Assembly (NCBI GenBank): GCA_964577275.1
Contig: CAZNYR010000022.1
Span: 1 to 43,344 of the forward strand
DNA: 43,344 nucleotides
Source of the DNA: UBA2561 sp964577275
GTDB lineage: Bacteria; Bacteroidota; Bacteroidia; Cytophagales; Thermoflexibacteraceae
Direction of reading: 5' to 3'
Shown here: piece by piece, positions 41,087-43,344 of the stretch
Layout of the letters: every line of letters starts with the position of its first letter
How positions within the stretch are numbered: position 1 is the stretch's first letter
Made by a program: the position numbers and the translations under genes
The notes under the pieces: generated by a model
What the model was told of the DNA's origin: nothing
What the model saw: only the letters and a program-made list of their open reading frames with translations
The model's database searches: none

Positions 41087-43344
41087 ATGAAAACCATGAA
41101 ATTCACACTACTACACAAATTTTTGATGATCGGGATTCCGATTTTATTAAGTGTTTTTACTGTTTCGGCGCAAACACTCGTCAAGGGCAAAGTAACGGAT
41201 GCCATTTCGGGTGAGGCAGTTTTGGGCGCAAACATCGTCCTGAAGGGAACAACTACGGGAACAACTACCGATTTGGATGGAAATTATCAATTAGAAGTAT
41301 CGGGCGATAATCCGATTTTGGTATTTTCTTTTATTGGGTACGAATCGGCAGAAGTGGTGGTTGGTAATCAAACCCAAATTGATATTACTCTAAAAGTAGA
41401 CCAAAAAGTCCTCGATGAGGTCGTAGTGGTGGGTTACGGCGAACAGAAAAAATCCTTAGTTACAGGGTCCATCAGTAGCATCAGCTCGGATGATGTGGTT
41501 GCCGTAGCGACTCGCCCAGAACAAATCTTACAAGGTAAGGCAGCGGGTGTTTCGGTTTTGCCTTCTTCGGGTGCGCCCGGTGCAGGCATGGCGGTACGGA
41601 TTCGGGGGACGGGTTCTAATGCACGTTCTGAACCTTTGTACATCGTGGATGGCATGAAAAGTGGCGATATTAATTATCTTGACCCCAGCGATATTGAGTC
41701 GATGGAAGTCCTTAAAGATGCCGCTGCCTCGGCGATTTATGGTTCGGAAGGCGCAAATGGTGTCGTGATGATTACGACCAAAAGCGGTAAAGCAGGACAA
41801 GCACGGGTTGATTATTCCTTTTCGTATGGAATGCAAAGCGCACCCAAAAGCCCCGTAATGATGAACTCCCAACAATATGCCACCTACATGGGCGAAATAT
41901 TCGCAGGAAACCCCGATGTTACTTTGCCTACTGCCTCCAGCATCAGCACCAACTGGCTGGATGCCATCACAGAAAATGCCCCCATGATTCGGCATAATTT
42001 ATCGGTGAGCGGTGGAAATGAAAAATCTACATATTTTGTAGGCTTGGGATATTTGAACCAAGATGGTATTATCGGTGGCGGTGATTTCTCCAATTACAAG
42101 CGGATTTCGTTTCGACTTAATGGATCGCACAAGCCGTTGAAATGGTTGGAATTAGGAAATAATATCGCCATCGTAAACGATCAATCCTCTGGTGTACAGC
42201 AAGATGACGGATTTAATGGCGTGGTTAATAGCGGAATTATGATGGACCCTACCACACCCGTAACTTATACTGGCGCAGTGCCAGCCCACGTTCAGACGTT
42301 GATTGATGCGGGACAATATCTCAACCAAGACGCAAACGGCAATTATTATGGCTTATCGAATTGGATTACGAACGGAGAAATTTTTAATCCATTAATTCGA
42401 TTATCTACACAAAGTGCAAACGACAAAAACAAAACCAATAAATTATTAGGAACGGTTTACGCTACCTTGAAACCCATGAAAGGATTAAATATTACTTCTC
42501 GAATGGGTGTGGATGTAGCCTACCAATCACAGCACAATTATTCATCGCCATATTACGGTAATTCCACTACGAATGCACCGGGCTTGGAGATTTTCAAGAA
42601 CGAATTGCAATGGACAACGTGGTTATGGGAAAACTTCGCCACTTACAACACCACGATTAAGGATGTACACAGCATCTCGGCTGTGGTAGGGATTTCGGCT
42701 CAGGAATTTGTGCATGATTTCTTATATACCACTGCCAGCCCGATGTTGCGCTTCGACCCCGCATTTGCCTTCCCTGATATGGCTCGTAATGATGACGGCG
42801 ACCGCGTGGGTGGCTCACGAGTACGCACCAAAATGGCTTCTCAATTCGGACGATTATCCTATGATTACAAGGAAACTTATCAGGTCGAATTTACGGCACG
42901 AAGGGATGGTTCATCTTTGTTTGGTCCTAATTATCGATATGGTGTATTCCCTTCAGTTTCAGCAGGTTGGACAATTTCAAACGAATCTTTCTGGAGCGTG
43001 GATGCGGTCAATAATCTGAAAGTACGTGCAAGCTGGGGACAAAATGGGAGCGTTTCCAATTTGGGCGCAGACCAATATCGTTCCTTAGTTACTTCGCAAA
43101 ACGTTTCTTATGTGGATGGCGCAGGAAATACCATTCCGGGTGCCGAGCCACAGTTTTTGGCAAACCCCGATTTGCGATGGGAAATCAGTGAACAAACCAA
43201 CTTTGGCGTTGATTTCGAGGGTTTACAATCACGAGTTTATGCCACAGTTGATTGGTTTACGAAAGTAACCAAAGATTTGATTACGCCCGGACAATTAACC
43301 TACGAATTAGGAAACTTCTCGCCTTCGGTCAATGCAGGGGACGT
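41087..43344 (+). CDS. SusC/RagA-family TonB-linked outer-membrane protein (C-terminus cut by the window)
   Basis: The frame from ATG 41087 stays open to the window edge (752 codons). ATG 41096 is an alternative start. A signal peptide (KFLMIGIPILLSVFTVSAQ) is followed by a carboxypeptidase-regulatory-like domain (VKGKVTDAISGEAVLGANIV to near residue 105). Then comes the SusC signature DEVVVVGYGEQKKSLVTGSI from residue 110, the TonB plug (residues about 120-220) and the start of a beta-barrel. These proteins import glycans or peptides through the outer membrane together with a SusD lipoprotein. The expected susD gene would lie to the right of the window. No regulator is adjacent to its left. 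Confidence 0.92.
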   Translation, partial: MKTMKFTLLHKFLMIGIPILLSVFTVSAQTLVKGKVTDAISGEAVLGANIVLKGTTTGTTTDLDGNYQLEVSGDNPILVFSFIGYESAEVVVGNQTQIDITLKVDQKVLDEVVVVGYGEQKKSLVTGSISSISSDDVVAVATRPEQILQGKAAGVSVLPSSGAPGAGMAVRIRGTGSNARSEPLYIVDGMKSGDINYLDPSDIESMEVLKDAAASAIYGSEGANGVVMITTKSGKAGQARVDYSFSYGMQSAPKSPVMMNSQQYATYMGEIFAGNPDVTLPTASSISTNWLDAITENAPMIRHNLSVSGGNEKSTYFVGLGYLNQDGIIGGGDFSNYKRISFRLNGSHKPLKWLELGNNIAIVNDQSSGVQQDDGFNGVVNSGIMMDPTTPVTYTGAVPAHVQTLIDAGQYLNQDANGNYYGLSNWITNGEIFNPLIRLSTQSANDKNKTNKLLGTVYATLKPMKGLNITSRMGVDVAYQSQHNYSSPYYGNSTTNAPGLEIFKNELQWTTWLWENFATYNTTIKDVHSISAVVGISAQEFVHDFLYTTASPMLRFDPAFAFPDMARNDDGDRVGGSRVRTKMASQFGRLSYDYKETYQVEFTARRDGSSLFGPNYRYGVFPSVSAGWTISNESFWSVDAVNNLKVRASWGQNGSVSNLGADQYRSLVTSQNVSYVDGAGNTIPGAEPQFLANPDLRWEISEQTNFGVDFEGLQSRVYATVDWFTKVTKDLITPGQLTYELGNFSPSVNAGD

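Noticed and set aside
1..43344. CRISPR array, insertion sequence, integrase or replication origin
   Set aside because: No regular repeat-spacer pattern, transposase, integrase or dnaA-box cluster was seen on either strand by eye.

Overview
This window reads as a piece of a Bacteroidota chromosome, most likely of the Cytophagia/Cytophagales type. The evidence is a SusC-type TonB-linked outer-membrane protein at the right edge, a secreted protein with a type IX secretion (T9SS) C-terminal sorting domain, and AT-rich intergenic DNA. Several promoters also match the Bacteroidota pattern TTTG, about 19 nt, TAnnTTTG, and clear Shine-Dalgarno sequences are scarce. Most content is ordinary core metabolism in short transcription units on both strands. 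Many convergent gene pairs are separated by strong inverted-repeat terminators. I see no prophage, insertion sequence, CRISPR array, rRNA or complete tRNA.

Layout. 1-850: tail of an unknown gene, a 57-residue remnant that resembles the start of a TdeIII-family restriction enzyme, then thiE. 1276-3484: a receiver/histidine-kinase protein and hemE, which has its own promoter and probably a near-leaderless mRNA. 3535-4944: an unknown membrane protein with a zinc finger. 5260-6891: an acyl-CoA carboxylase carboxyltransferase; its likely biotin-carboxylase partner lies far away at 29666-31189. 6982-8643: a HipA-like kinase overlapping a DUF3037 gene, the latter interrupted by a 10-N assembly gap. 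8772-11815: an AGCS-type amino-acid symporter diverging from an ATP-grasp protein. 11849-15357: a small cytosolic protein, a membrane cytochrome c, thiH, and a secreted protein. 15461-18269: hpt and a large TPR protein. 18629-19958: rpsT and lipA. 20071-22226: an alpha/beta hydrolase and a polyprenyl diphosphate synthase. 22269-25674: an RND/MMPL exporter and an orphan hisF. 25741-29494: a secreted leucine-rich-repeat protein diverging from an EamA transporter. 31644-38894: a probable surface locus of a secreted S74-chaperone fibre-like protein, a 1275-residue T9SS substrate, and a membrane protein. 39115-40463: a 2[4Fe-4S] ferredoxin and a PhnD-like lipoprotein. 41087-end: the truncated SusC-like receptor.

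How the genes work together. Thiamine (thiE, thiH), haem (hemE), histidine (hisF) and acyl-CoA carboxylase genes are scattered rather than in operons. The units that look functionally linked are the HipA-like/DUF3037 pair (ATGA overlap) and the fibre-like/T9SS pair (43-nt spacing).

The less ordinary signals are the HipA-like/DUF3037 pair, a tRNA-like acceptor plus T-arm fold at 29528-29619, an exact 24-nt dispersed repeat that occurs once between genes and once inside a coding sequence, a hairpin in the probable leader of the symporter mRNA, and the degraded restriction gene. I did not find a system that I can claim with confidence to be undescribed.
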